Of a DNA stretch of 64,000 nt, positions 13,146-26,300 are shown piece after piece. The notes beneath the pieces were generated by a model, which searched no databases, was not told the origin of the DNA, and saw only the letters and a program-made list of their open reading frames with translations. The number at the start of each line of letters is the position of its first letter. The first letter of the stretch is position 1. The DNA comes from Aphrophora alni (Eukaryota; Arthropoda; Insecta; Hemiptera; Aphrophoridae), in NCBI GenBank assembly GCA_963513935.1, contig OY740766.1:1456001-1520000 (forward strand). The letters are read 5' to 3'. A program made the translations under genes and the position numbers.

Positions 13146-13500
13146 CGATAATTAATTAGTTAACATACCTTAATGTCAAAAGTAGTTCATTATATGGAAA
13201 TATATGAATATTTAATATTAAATATGGAAATAATCGATAATTAGTTAACATACCTTAATGTCAAAAGTAGTTCATTATATGGAAATATATGAATATTTAA
13301 TATTAAATATGGAAATAATCGATAATTGTTAACATACCTTAATGTCAAAAGTAGTTCATTATATGGAAATATATGAATATTTAATATTAAATATGGAAAT
13401 AATCGATAATTGTTAACATACCTTAATGTCAAAAGTAGTTCATTATATGGAAATATAAGAATATTTAATATTAAATATGGAAATAATCGATAATTGTTGA
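13146..13500. repeat. 84-bp tandem repeat, about four copies
   Basis: The marker TAACATACCTTAATGTC recurs at 13161, 13246, 13330 and 13414 (periods 85, 84, 84). Copies are nearly identical, unlike the decayed pol sequence around them. The 63-codon - strand frame here is just the repeat read through. Confidence 0.9.
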
Positions 13501-13639
13501 TAGTAATCAGACGTCACGTTCAAATTATGAAGGAAATACACAAGTAGAAATTCCTATATCCGAAGAATAGGTAAATTTTGAGAAAAACCAAATTATACTC
13601 TCATTAGTTAAATATCAGCCAAAAGGGGCATTAACAAAA

Positions 13640-14300
13640 TGAGATTATTTGTTGAAATTGCAGAAAATAATTTTGAACAGGACATAATTAAATTTGTCAA
13701 CAAATGTACAATAATATTTATATTTTGAAGATGAAAATTTGTCTGTATGTATCTCAAGAAACTTTAAAAGTTCCCAATTATATTTGATTAAAAATAATAT
13801 GAAATTATTAGGCATAACTGACTGTGAAGAAATGCAAAAAATTATAAACTATTATCATATTAGTCAAACCAGTCAAAGAAGAATTACTGAAACCTATAAT
13901 CAAATAAAGCGTAAATATGATTGGCCCAATATCAGGAATAGTGTGTAAAAAAACTGTATATAACTGTGATGTGTGAAAGTATGAAAGAGTTCCATTGAAA
14001 ACGGAATTCCTACAGCGTCCAGACCAATGGACTGTAAAAGTTGACCAGACAAAATACTTGAATAGTAGTTGATTCATTCTCTACAAATATACCGAATTAT
14101 GAGTCAACACGCAACTGAGATAAGCCACAAGTTGATAGATCATTTTACTAACAAGCAAACACACACACCATAAAATGGACTTTGCGAACAAGTTCATTCT
14201 ACTCTAGTTGAACAATTATTATTAAATAACCGATCTGTATTTAAAATATGCAGTTATTGCATATAACAATAATACTGTTACGAAATTAACATCCATAGAG
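13640..14300 (+). pseudogene. Gypsy integrase remnant
   Basis: The 69-codon frame 13739-13948 ends with a zinc-binding-region pattern (YYHISQTSQRRITETYNQ and KRKYDWPNI). Later, broken frames near 14150-14250 resemble the catalytic-core tail. No intact DDE core. Confidence 0.65.
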
Positions 14301-14769
14301 ATATTATGGACACATAAATACAAAATTATTTATGGAAATTAACTTGGAAAACAAAATTGTTAGCGATTATATAAATACCCACAAAGAAAGAATTATGAAA
14401 TGTATGAAAATATAAAAGAAGTAAATTTTAGAAATAAGGAAAAGACCAAGAAAAAACGAAATTTAGATAAGGAACAACATCCAAAAGAATTATACAAAAA
14501 CAGAGTAAAACAAAAAATAAATATAATAAAGAAGAAATCGTCTCTGTTAATCCTGAAAGGAAGTATCCTTTCAAATATCTTGAAGTATCTTCAATATCTT
14601 TCAAGTATCTTGCAAATATTAAGGCAAGACATCATACGAAGGTAAATTCATCTTTCCAGTATAAAGAGACCTAGGAAATTGCGGAAAACTCTAAACCTGT
14701 ATTGTACGGTAACTAGTACAAATGAGATCTAGGATATCCCGATTGAGCTAGGAAAAGCTAAACTGAAAA

Positions 14770-15710
14770 CGTTCTATCACATCATAGTTTTATTTTAGAA
14801 AATTTTACTGTCCAGATAAACAATGTTGATGCCTATTATAATAATGTGTTAAGATATTTTAATACAAATTGTCAAAAATGTGATGCAAGTGTTTAAAATT
14901 AGATAAAATTAGTGACTGATAATGGAAGTTAAGTAAAAGACATCATATTATAAAGTTGTATTACATAAAAAATTAGAAATTATTATTTGTAAACAATTAA
15001 GAAATAAAATTATCAATGTTCTAGGATCGGTTATGAAATTTATCCCAGGAAATTTAGATTCCTATGATGGTGAAAAATATGATAAAATGATAGAAACCTT
15101 GAAAAATAAGATGTAAGATCAATTTGATTCACAATACTCCATTAATTTAAACATTATTGAGGAATATACAAATAATCTATTCTCTATAAATGAAAAGGTA
15201 AATGATGAGATAAAAATATAACAATTTGGAAATATTTTAAATATATAAAGTTATGGTACAATTAATGTGAGACATTGAAAACACATTAACTTTTTGTAAA
15301 TTGGGTACTTTACATACAAATGTATATCTGGACAGGAGCTGTTTGAAACAATAGCAATGTATATCCTATTATAAAGATAGGACTGACTATCTATAGAATT
15401 TAAATTAGAAAATATTTGAGAAATAGAAAATTTGTTGGAAATAAATCGTAACCCTAATCCAAAAGAAATAATATATTTTATTAATCTACCAATTGTAGAA
15501 CCATTAGAATGTGCATTATAAACTCTGCACCAACCTTGTATAAATCGGATTATATAACCATGATTGCTATATTTAGATGTGTGTTCATTCAAAAGACCAT
15601 GTCTAATGTAACAATGTTAGAATTAAATAGTGAGTGTAATAACAGAATCCAGAATATCCAAAACATATTCAGTCACTCAAATTGCCCACCAAAATGTAGA
15701 ATGTGAATTG
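14770..15710 (+). pseudogene. Errantivirus-type envelope remnant
   Basis: Downstream of integrase on the same strand. A segment at about 15029-15090 carries a GNLDSYDGE motif resembling the conserved GNLD region of insect errantivirus envelope proteins; flanking frames are interrupted by several stops and shifts. Assignment rests on this motif and position. No functional product is possible from this copy. Confidence 0.5.
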
Positions 15711-17090
15711 CAATAATTCTTCTTAACTATGTGGCCCAATAAATTAAACTGGACTATCCAGAGTCGGTTTTGTTTTATGAAGTGTGTGTGTTGTTTTCTA
15801 TGACAGGTAAAAACATATTTACGCTATATTTATGGCTCTAAGCAGAGAAAATTAAAAACATGGTTCTCTCAATGGTGTTTGTGAGAAGTTTACTTCAGTA
15901 CAGATCTGAGGATGGCGCCCTAAACCGCTGAAACCGTTAATCTGAGGTTATCAAAAAAGTATTCTTAGTCGAAAAATATAAAGTAATTTTTATAATTACT
16001 GTAGATTAATCCTGGTGGCTATTTACAATAAATGTGTTAATACTATCCAAAAGTGGTGGAATTAATGCTACTATTTCTAAAGATTTTATGAACCTTTTTA
16101 TTACAAAACTTAAAAAAACTAACTTTTCTAACGTTTGAAATTTTTAATTTACCCACCCTCCAACTGGAAGGAGAACAACTATAAAATTTCAAATAATTAC
16201 GTTTGCTTCACAAACGAAATTCAAAAATTGTATATTGTATCCAAAATATTTCCATTTGGAACTAATATTTTTTTTTCTTTTAAGAGGTACAAGGGATGCA
16301 TAGTTTAGAAATGGTTTTCGATTCTTAATTCGATGGTGAAAAGAGAATGAATTAAAATAACTAAAAATTACTTCCAAGGCATACACTTTCCTGGGTGTAT
16401 TTATTGAATTTGAATTTTCAAAGACATTGACAGCAATACAAGTTATTTTATTTGTGTATGTTTGTACCATCGGTTTAAGAATAAAAAACCAGTACTCATG
16501 TATTCTCTGGAGAAAAAAAGAAAGGGGGAAACAGCCTAAATAATCACACAAAACGGAAATATATTAGAAACAGTAAAAGATCTTTGAGTTTTGCATTGTT
16601 TTTTGAGTAAATCCCTTTGCTTTGAAATTTTTAAGTTGGAGGGTAGGTGAACCACAATAATTAGTATTTGTATTTCTTTGTTCTGAATATGAAACTCAAC
16701 TGTTTATCAGAGACTAGGCCTATCATGAAAGGATAATGGCCTAGTGACCGCTGCATTCTAGACAACTGCCGCAGTCTACGTCTGCTAAAAGTCCATCAAC
16801 ATTCTTGTTATTGCCAGCTGCCAACTCAGGCAAAGTCTACTCCTTGCATAAACATATGTTTGTAGTTATTTATTTTATTTTTTTAAGAAATACTAATGGA
16901 CATATTGGAATGGTTATTAATAATCAGATAAACAAATTATAAAACTTATAAAAACCTCCTTTACAAAGAACATGTTATTAATTTGGTTTTATTTAAGACT
17001 GGATTTCAAAAAACGTTACTTGTTATATTTTTGCATTTTTTGGAAGTTTCAACATACTGTACTCTGAAGAGGTATTTAAATACAAATTCA
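15711..17090. other. Unassigned region with one short inverted repeat
   Basis: Contains a stem-loop/GAAACC motif at 15906-15940. Weakly inverted ends TTACCCACCCTCCAACT (about 16152) and AGTTGGAGGGTAGGTGAAC (about 16633) may bound a 500-bp MITE. No gene seen. Confidence 0.4.
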
Positions 17091-17099
17091 AAAACTCAA

Positions 17100-17570
17100 A
17101 CCATTATTTCACATAGAAGCTAAATTATGATGCTAAATTTACTACTAAATAATACCCCCGGATTACACAAATTAATAATACCCTTAAAACTGATTTCAAG
17201 GTTCTGGGAAATTCTAAAGAAACCATAAATATTTTGTTCAACTCCTCTTGTGTTATTTTCAAAAAACTTCAAAATTTAAAAAATATTTTTGTACAGCCGA
17301 AGTTACCAAGTTTCAAACAGAATATAAGGAATTCTACGTTTAAATGTCGACCTTCCAATGTTCACTGCTGTACAACTTGCAAAATTATTTCTCCGTCAAA
17401 TTTGTTTGATAAATCTTAACCTATAGAAGGCAAAATTAACTGTAATACCCGCAATGTAATATACCAACTTACGTGTAAGCACTGTCTGTTAGACTTATCT
17501 AATCCCTTGGGAATAACAAACTACTGTTTTAATGTTGTCCACTAAACAAAGACAGGCCCACCTTTATATC
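17100..17570 (+). pseudogene. Penelope-like retroelement fragment (region before and into GIY-YIG)
   Basis: Frame 17234-17419 encodes CRPSNVHCCTTCKIISPSN, then after a stop CNTRNVIYQLTCKHC (about 17437-17490). Cys-rich C--C--C-TC followed by NVIY-LTC-C is the usual linker into the GIY-YIG endonuclease of Penelope-like elements. No reverse transcriptase domain is present next to it; truncated and broken. Confidence 0.65.
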
Positions 17571-20163
17571 CAGTGGAACATGGCCAAAATTTCTAAAATA
17601 GATTTAGTTTTACAGGCATTACAAAAAATTCATAATTTTGGAAACAAAGAATATAATAAACTGAATTTAAGAAAATATGAACTAGCACATCGACTAGTTT
17701 TAAAACCTAAATTCCTTTTTGGCATAAACTAACGAAAAAATTATCTAAACTCTTTGGAAAATTACTACTAATTTTCTAACATTAGCTGATGACATTGTTA
17801 CATATTTTTTGCATAAATTCATATCTTCTATTGTGCTACGAATGTTTCTTAACAAACGAAATATTAGCTAAAACATTTTCTGTTATTTTTATATACAAGA
17901 AGAAATGTCTATACCTGTTGTATTTCAGGAAATAAAGAAATGTATATATATATTTAAGTAAGTTAACATTTTTCGTAGATTAATAACGTTAAAATTGCAG
18001 CTAGACACATGGTTGGGGGACCTGAAAATTTATATATCTGTGGAAACTTAACATCAATTATTCTACTTACGTATTAGATAACATTCTTTAAATTTTATAA
18101 ATGTAAAGCTTGAAGTTAGATGTACCATCATTATTAATTTAATTGAAATAATTTACTATCTTTTAATTATATATATAAATTTGACTTTTCAATAATACAT
18201 TAAAATTGATGTGTAATTAAACAAGTTTTGATTCAAACATGGACAAATACAAAACTGTTAGGCCCACATAAATGAGCAAAGCAAGTGAGAAATATTGTGC
18301 AATGTTTGTGCATAATTTATTATAAATATAGTCGGAATACCTGGACTTGTGGTTTTTAATAAAAACTGTGGATTCATTGACATCGGTGGTCGTGTTTCTA
18401 ACTCGTTAGTTGGCTTTGTTTTGTATTCGAAATTATAAAGTTTTTTTTTGTAAATTGAGAAGGGCTGTATTTTTTCAAAACATCTGGCCGTTCATTAAAT
18501 AATTTTGGAGCAGTGTGAGGCTGATTAAAGCGAAATGATTTTATATAATTTGTCGGATTTGGTTTAAGGAGTTGGAAACTTATGTCGAACGAAGGGAACA
18601 ACCAACATTATGTAATTCCATCCGAACGCAATTACTATAAATATATTATGGGACTTCCCAGACGTTAGTCGATGTTGTATTAAATATTGGTTCACACTAA
18701 TTGTTTTAATTTTAAAATGTTTATAGTGACCAAGAAATACATCTTGTTTTTTATACGGTTAACCTGTAGGCTAGGTAGTAGGCCTAAACAAGGTTGCCTG
18801 GTTTCTTAAACTTAGGTTTTCCCTACTCTCCAACAATCATACAACTCGATTTCATGTTGTCCGTCCAATTCAAATCGTTAATGTAAAAATTAATGTATTT
18901 CTGTAGCATACATTAACATAAATAAACGTCAATGATAACGAGGCCTAGTTAAGTTACATATCAGTGATTTGATTACTTACTAAAGAAACATAGCTTCAGT
19001 TTATCTATAAACTGGAGGTTGGAGGCCGGGTTAACTTTTCCACTGTTGATAAATGAGGAGTTATCAACCAGTTCACGACGAGCCTAGTAATGATTTAAAG
19101 TCTAAATAAACACAGTGACAATTTCACAAGTTCAAACGCACGAAACACATAAATAGAGCACAAAACTTTCTCACTTTTGCTTATGTTGGCCTAAAGAAAA
19201 AAGATTTATTTTATTTCGCTCGTAGGCCTATAAGTAACTCAGCTGGTAGGGCGGAATATTATGACTCAAACCTCAAATTTGAATCCCAAACATAACTTTT
19301 TTCACATATAATGTACGAAGGCATAACAGAACATAACTGCCATTTGGACTCGAGTAGTTTACACATATTTAGTGTCGGGAAAGTTGTTTATGCACACTTC
19401 GTAGGTAATTGAAATGGAGGCTAATGACGATGATGTCTGATAGTTTTTTTTTTCCAATTAGGCCTACTCCGAACCGTATGTTTCATTAAATTGCGATTTG
19501 GCTCACAACTTTGGATTGTTTAATGTTAACAAATCAATTTATTTTTCATCGAAACCGGTGTAATTGAATTTGAGAAATTACTACTTTATACACTATCCTT
19601 TCTTCCCCCACCGATAACTACCGACCCGCCATTTTTTTAGAAATGCTCACTAATACCAATACAATTAGTTTGGAACTGGGATAACAATTGAGCAAAATTT
19701 GACAAAATCATTAGTCTCAGTTTGAGAAAATTGAATTTTAAACTTTCTTTCTCCCTATGATATTTTTTGTTACGGCAGTTATATTACGTGCATAATTAGA
19801 CGGCCCATAAACTTCTCGCTATGAATTCCAGTCAAAGGTTTCTTGAAAATCAATGAGGACGAACATTAGATATACAGAAGACAGACATTTTGTAAAACAA
19901 CTTTTTACTTAGAGGATTAGCCCGTGCAAATCTCAAATCTGCTTTTTATGTAGATAGTTAAAAAACAATTAATTCCAAGCCCATTGAAATGGTAAATGTA
20001 AATAGTACTTTAAAGAGTCGATGTTTTTTTCATGAACAATAGTGCTCACTATTATCACCCATTTATCTTCTGAGTAATAGATTGGGAAAGAGAGGGAGAA
20101 GGAGGGGCTTGGACTAACTCGATTGTTGAACCTTCTTTCATCAGGCATTGGACCAGTCAAGTG
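17571..20163. other. Upstream region of the mannosidase gene
   Basis: No coding exon recognised. It includes four of the six TAGGCCTA octamers of the window if extended left to 16715, a tRNA-like SINE head (19221-19290), and the presumed promoter and 5' UTR. I could not place a TATA box or transcription start with confidence. Confidence 0.4.
19221..19295 (+). mobile_element. tRNA-like SINE head or tRNA pseudogene
   Basis: TAACTCAGCTGGTAGGGCGG resembles a polymerase III A box, followed about 45 bases later by AAATTTGAATCCC, resembling a B box. The cloverleaf is poor and there is no good anticodon arm, so it is not a working tRNA. Confidence 0.4.
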
Positions 20164-20195
20164 ATGGCAGTGTTATGAGTAAGAGGTGCAAGTAA
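20164..20195 (+). promoter_or_regulatory. Two short upstream ORFs before the mannosidase start
   Basis: ATG at 20164 opens a 4-codon ORF ending at 20178. ATG at 20175 opens a 6-codon ORF ending with TAA at 20193-20195, 8 bases before the main ATG. If the mature 5' UTR contains them, they could lower translation of the mannosidase. The transcription start is not known, so this is a possibility only. Confidence 0.35.
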
Positions 20196-20203
20196 GTAAC
20201 AAA

Positions 20204-20299
20204 ATGTGCAATTTGTTAGTGAGCAGTGTGACCATCTCAGTGACTCTGATTTTAGTCTCGGGTAGCGTTATCAAGGATGAACCTCAATGCGGTTATGAT
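20204..20299 (+). CDS. MAN2B1 (LManII homologue): Alpha-mannosidase exon 1 (start codon, signal peptide)
   Basis: Codons 1-32, ending in phase 0 at GAT|gtaagt. The ATG is followed by a hydrophobic stretch ([17 protein letters not shown]) typical of a signal peptide, then a short mature N-terminus whose CGYDSCP joins exon 2. An in-frame stop at 20180-20182 lies just upstream, so this ATG is the first possible start in frame. Two short upstream ORFs precede it. Confidence 0.88.
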
Positions 20300-23200
20300 G
20301 TAAGTTTTAACTTATCTTACTATTTAAAACTGCTTATTCATTTATAACTATAAGATTTCGTATAAACTTGGATTTGTTAAAACCATATTATACCGTCTCT
20401 CTCGTAGTAAATATTCTTATTAAAACAATCTCAAGGATTGAACTGAGATAACCATCTCGGACACATTTTCTTTACAATCAGCAAGTTGAAAACTATTGTT
20501 TTGTTAAATATCCAATTAGGATACCTATTTATTTTAAACCAATTAAATTGAAATTAATTAGATTGTAATGTCACAGTCAATATTTAGTTTGTCTACCTAA
20601 TAGTCATGTCGAACTGGAACTATGGTCCAGTTACAGCTATGGTCGTGTCGGTGAACTGGAACTCGTGATGTATTTGTATTTGGTTTAAAGAGTCACCCTA
20701 GTATAAAATAGACTCCAAGCCCTTGAATCATCTAATAGCGTCATATTGAGAAGAGTCCTGATAGTGGCTGACAGGAAGAGAGGTAAATAACTCTCAGGGA
20801 GGCTGGCACAGCAGACATGTAAAGGATGGACATTAGGTAGAAGCCAGACATGTTTTATATTGTCGATACAAACGTTATTTTAAATTTTAGTTAAGTCCGG
20901 ACTTATTTTGTATCAACTAAACTACATACCGTAGCATATATTAAAATTTAATTTCAGCGCAATTTTATTAATCGAAAATGTGATTTAATTTTAAAAAATC
21001 TCAAATATAGTTCTTATTTCAGTGTATTTGAAAATGGCTCTTACTAGCTTTCTCAAGTCAATCACTTCCCCTTGTATTTTATCTATGCAGTTAATATATA
21101 ATAGATAGAGTACATGAAATAGATAGTTGGCCTGAAAGTACTGTCTCTCTAGTTACCAAAGGGTTAATAAATTTTGCACAAAATCAGAATTCCTTGTGTA
21201 CAACTAGTCAAATATAAATATACAACTACAGTACACAGACGTTCAAATGTATCCTTCTATTTTTTGTTTGAAGATAAAATTCTGTAATAAATAGTTATTT
21301 ACATAAAGATTGTTTTTTAATTGTGTTTGCGTTCTTGAACTTATAAACCCCCACCACATACTAGAGGATGACTTATCTGTGGCCCTACCTAATAACATTC
21401 CTAGACTCAACTATTAAAATCAAAATGGATAACAATATATTTGTATTCACAAGGGTTATGTCATATTGTGGTGAAGGCATCCAACTCGGCCAACTGCCGA
21501 TAAGATAAACCACAAGGAAATAAATTATTACTTTGACCTTCATGTTTAAAACTGACATGTTTTGCATCGTCAATGTCAGTACTATACATATATCAAATTG
21601 ATATCCTAATGTTTCCTTATTAGTTATGAGAAATTGTTGTGGTAAAAAGAAAAACTTTTTATGATGTTCCCAAATTAAATTGTACTCAAAATGTAAAGTA
21701 AATAAAGTTCCCCCACATAGTTATCATTAAAAGATGGGATAGAGGGGAGGGGAGGGGATCTGGAGAAATGTTATTTATTAAATTTGAGGGGAAAAGTCAG
21801 GTTTGGATCTCATGTTTTAGATAATTTAAATCTCTAGTTTTTCTAAACAATTTTCCTGGCTACCTTGTTTCATGTTAACAATATGTGATGTGGTGACATA
21901 AATATATGTTATTTGAAATTCCTTTTGAAATTAGGCACAATTAAAGACACATATCCACACAGCACAGTGTGTAATTTATTAGATAATATATTTAAACTGT
22001 CAACTGTGGCTACTTTGAATAGTTTTTTTTTTTTTTCATTTTTTTGCTTGAACTTTTTTGTTTGTTCTGATAAAACTATGAAAAAATTACCAATTGTACA
22101 GATTAGTTTGTTCTTTTTAGTTTTGTATGCGGAAAAAAATTGGGTATCATACGTTAACAGAAAAAAAAATTGTAGTGGTATAAAGTGGCAACTTTGTATA
22201 ACGAAATATGATGCCTTTATAACTTTGTAACCACTAATGGTATGGGCTTAATTGATACTCCATTTGAAACCTGGGGCTATTATGATATTTTGTGTGCAAC
22301 TTTGGTTGTTCAACCCATAATAGTTTTGAAGCTAGGGGGAATTTTGTAAACAACCATTACCAGATTGTTTAACTTTACAAGGGTTTTTTTTTTAAATCCC
22401 AGCTTCCTTATAACAAGGGCTACAAGTGAAAAAAAAAGTTTTCTTAATCTAAAAGAACTACAAAATAAGGGGGAAAATAAGTACGTAATCAGGTATAAGT
22501 ACCTGGATTTTTTTGGTCATAACCGGGAAATGCTGCTCCAGCCCTTTCAGACTTCTGGTCTGCTGTAGCTGTACTTTTTACCTCTCTTATTGGATGTTTA
22601 GTCCTGTGAAGGTGTTTTTTCAGACAAGCTCCCTTCTGTCTGCAGTTGGCTCACAAAGCAAAAATAACATGTCACTAAATAGCACAGTGTCCTCGGCCAC
22701 CAAATTAGGCCTTTTAAAAGTGTCCTCAGTGTCTTTCACTGTGCGCAAAAAGTGACTTCACAGACATTTTTTTGGTCAACACAGATGATTTGGCAGTCGT
22801 ACCTTCTTGATATAAGTCTTTAAAATTGATATAAAAAATTGTTTCAAATAATTTTGTACATGGACTTTACCTTGATCTAATCTGTGCAAGTGAAATTAGC
22901 AATTGCCAAATAAAATGTTGTAGTCTTTTTTTGAATGAATGAATATGTATTTATTATTATTATTATTTTTAATAAAATATTTGTTCCTTTTTAACAAAAA
23001 AAATATATATACAGAAAATACAGACTGGGGGGGGGGCTATACCGTATGTATATTTCCTATAAACTATAAATGAACAAAGTGAGTTTATATAATAAAATAT
23101 GAATAGTAAAATTCTATATCGCACCCACTAATTGTGTTCTGTATCAACTAGCTAGGTAACATTAAAAAAAAAAAAAAAGAAGCTTTTATCTTATTTGCTA

Positions 23201-23332
23201 TAAACTTAACATTATGTTCATGTTTACTCAAAAGATTATTTCACATTTGTGTTTCCAAAACCGCTTATAGTTTAAAAAATAATTAATTATATGGGTAGTA
23301 CAATTGTATTGTTTTAATTTATTTGTGGAAAG

Positions 23333-23392
<60 letters not shown>

Positions 23393-26300
23393 AACAACTT
23401 AACTCTTAGAGTAAATTGAAGTCAGATGTCTTCAAATACACTTCTGATCTAGTGTACTGAAGTTAAAATTAATTATTAATTGTATACATATTTTAGTGAT
23501 GTAAACCTCTCATATTATTTGTTGCAGTCTTGCCCCAAACCAAAGAAAGGATTTATCAATGTGCACATGGTGCCTCATACTCATGATGATGTAGGCTGGC
23601 TAAAGACTGTAGACCAATACTATTTTGGAAGTACGTTGACAAGAATGTTATAAGTATATTCATTTATAATTATTATACCTAACCCATATCTTGCTTTCTG
23701 AGCATTATAATTTTTATTTTGAATCCATACTAATTAAGGATAATTTAAAATAAACTGTTTTTTGTAAGTTAGTATGTGGTTATTAAGGCTGAAGTATATT
23801 TTTATGGTTGTTAGTAATTAAATGAAATAGGTAATAAAAAAGTGGGTTCCCTGAGCTATAAACCAATCATTCTACTACATACAAAGTGTTCAATTTTAAT
23901 TGATTATTCTATGGTAATCATTATTGTTTTATATTAATAATTATGGTTTAATTGTACAATTATGTATATAAAAACTGATACAGGATGTTTCAAGAGTATA
24001 AATCAATCTCTGTTTTGCCATGACACGACCAACGACTAAACTCTAGAAAGAAGGACAAAAAGTTCTTTACCCCTGATAACAGTTGGGACAACTTTCTTTG
24101 GCCCAATTCCTTTAAAAGTCAGTTGCTGTCTGTCCTTTGTTAGTGTAGGCCTTTTTGTTGTTGTTTTATCTGGGTTGTATTTGGTCGTAGCTTTGACTGT
24201 TCAGGTCTATTTTTATGTTTGAGTTATTTTCTTAGATTAAAGATTTAGTTTTAGTTTCCAATATGGGTCTGGGTTACTAGGCTTCATTGGTGTTTTATTC
24301 TCTTTTATGCTCTAAGTTTTAGATTAATAACGAAAATTGATTTATACTTTCAAAATGTTGTGTATTAGTTTTTATATACACAAATGATGGTAAATTAATA
24401 CTCAATCCCATCATTATCAAATAACTTTGAAACCTGACTTTACAATTTGATGAATTAATTTATTAAGTCCATGAAAATAATAGTAAAATGATGATTTTAT
24501 ATTTTAAATGGTAATGAAATGTAACTACAGCTTTAAAACTTTAGCAACAATAAAAAGGACTGTGAGTAGAATATCTAGGTAACTTAAAAAGAGTATATAT
24601 TTGTATACATGTTCATAGGTCATTCAAAGATACAGCTTGCTGGAGTCCAATATATTCTTGATACAGTTATTCAAGAATTGCTTCATGATCCAAATAAAAG
24701 GTAAATTACAATTTAATTATTTAACTAAAACTGTTATCAACATAAAATAGTCAAGTCATTACAATTATATTATTAGTTGCTCAAGTAGAAAAACCACGGA
24801 ATTATAATGAAATGTGATTTTGATGTACAAATTTACAAATATCAATTTATTGCCATCAAATATTATAAAAAAGATCCATTATTATTTTTTTAAGTTTATT
24901 ATTAAATTACAAAAAAAAAAACCTAAAACAATTTGTTTTAATATGAAAGTTTATTTTACAGCTTTTTTAAACATAGAATTAAACACATAACATTTTGAAA
25001 TGACATCTAAATAAATGCAAATACTATATTTAATTAACTAAAAAAAAAATGACAGTAAAATGCATAGTATCATAAATAATAACATACAAATGAAGTCATA
25101 AATGATAACGGTAAAACAAGTCAGGATCTTGATCTGGTACTGTTAACATACACAATTTGAAGCAACATATGAAGATTGAAGTTATATTGAATATGCGCAT
25201 CTTATTATAAACATCACTACGTATATAAATACATAGCCTCTCCTCTTGTAAGTCTTTTTGTAAGGTTATAACTCAAAAACTCCTGTTCCAATTTTTATGC
25301 AATTTTTTCCTATTGTAGGTATGTTATCTTGTTTGGTTTTAGTATATGTTTGATTAAAACTGATTCAGTAGTTTCCAAATAATTATAACAGTATATATCT
25401 GCAAGGAATTACAAAAACTAACATTTGTGACACATATTTGTATTTTCTTAGAGTTTTTCAGTGACAGATATGGTTTGTAATATGAATGATAATTGTAACT
25501 AAAAATGTTTTACAAATCAGTGCAATAGTTTCCGAATTATAACCATTTATTAATGTTGTAAAGTAGGAAATTCACTTTTTTCAACATATTTTACGGATTT
25601 TCTTAAAATTTTTAGTAACAACATATTATTGGCAGTGACAAATTGGTATATGATTTCAATGTAATTAGAACTGAAAATATTTTTGAAATCACTGCTGTAG
25701 TTCCAGAATTATAACAATTTTTTTGTTGCTGAAAAGTAGAGAAATTTTATATTTCAGATAAAATTTATGCATTTTCTTAAAATTATCACCTACAACATAT
25801 ATTTTTCAGCAAAAAAGCTAGTAACATATATGATTTTAACGCTTTTTGAAACTGAACATTTTTTTAAAAAATCAGTACAGTAGTTCCCAATTAACAATTT
25901 TTTGCTAACGATTAAAGAGGAAAACTATATTCCCCTGTAGGTTTATGACATTTCACCGACAACATACAATTTAACAGTATTATCGTTTGATGTTGCGATG
26001 TTTTAATTTGAGTAATGGAATTCATATCAAACCAAGGTAGCTGGCATTGATCTGTGGGGTCCATGCTTCTAACATGGACATGCAACAAGTTCACATGTGA
26101 GTTCTAGTAGCTATTTCTATATGCTGGAGCCTAATGGTAAAACGAATATTGTTTTAAAACACTTTTTTATTATGCCATCTCATTTTTCTTCTTTACAACA
26201 TCAAAGTGAGCCTATTTTATTAAATATTTTTCAGGTTCATATATGTTGAAACAGCTTTCTTCTGGAAATGGTGGATGAGGCAACACGATTCTCTTCAACA

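Larger units (their letters stand above)
9734..15710 (+). mobile_element. Decayed errantivirus-like Ty3/gypsy retroelement (gag, pol, env traces)
   Basis: An insect endogenous retroelement, broken by many stops and frameshifts. Order: primer-site-like GGCGCAGTCGGTAGGA (9734-9749, similar to the tRNA-Ser type used by several errantiviruses); gag (about 10230-10860); aspartic protease with ILIDTGS-like motif (about 11260-11330); reverse transcriptase with KQKIIKHSKSPFNS (12103-12145) and a [12 protein letters not shown] motif (about 12350); RNase H region to about 13100; an 84-bp tandem array; integrase with HISQTSQRRITETYNQIKRKY (13855-13920); an env-like remnant (about 14770-15710). Not competent as it stands. 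Confidence 0.8.

Noticed and set aside
13241..13432. Repeats with regular spacing that might suggest a CRISPR array.
   Set aside because: Direct 84-bp tandem units without unique spacers, in a eukaryotic context inside a gypsy remnant.
19969..20160. 63-codon - strand frame just upstream of the mannosidase start.
   Set aside because: Overlaps the presumed promoter and leader and has no domain; treated as a chance ORF.
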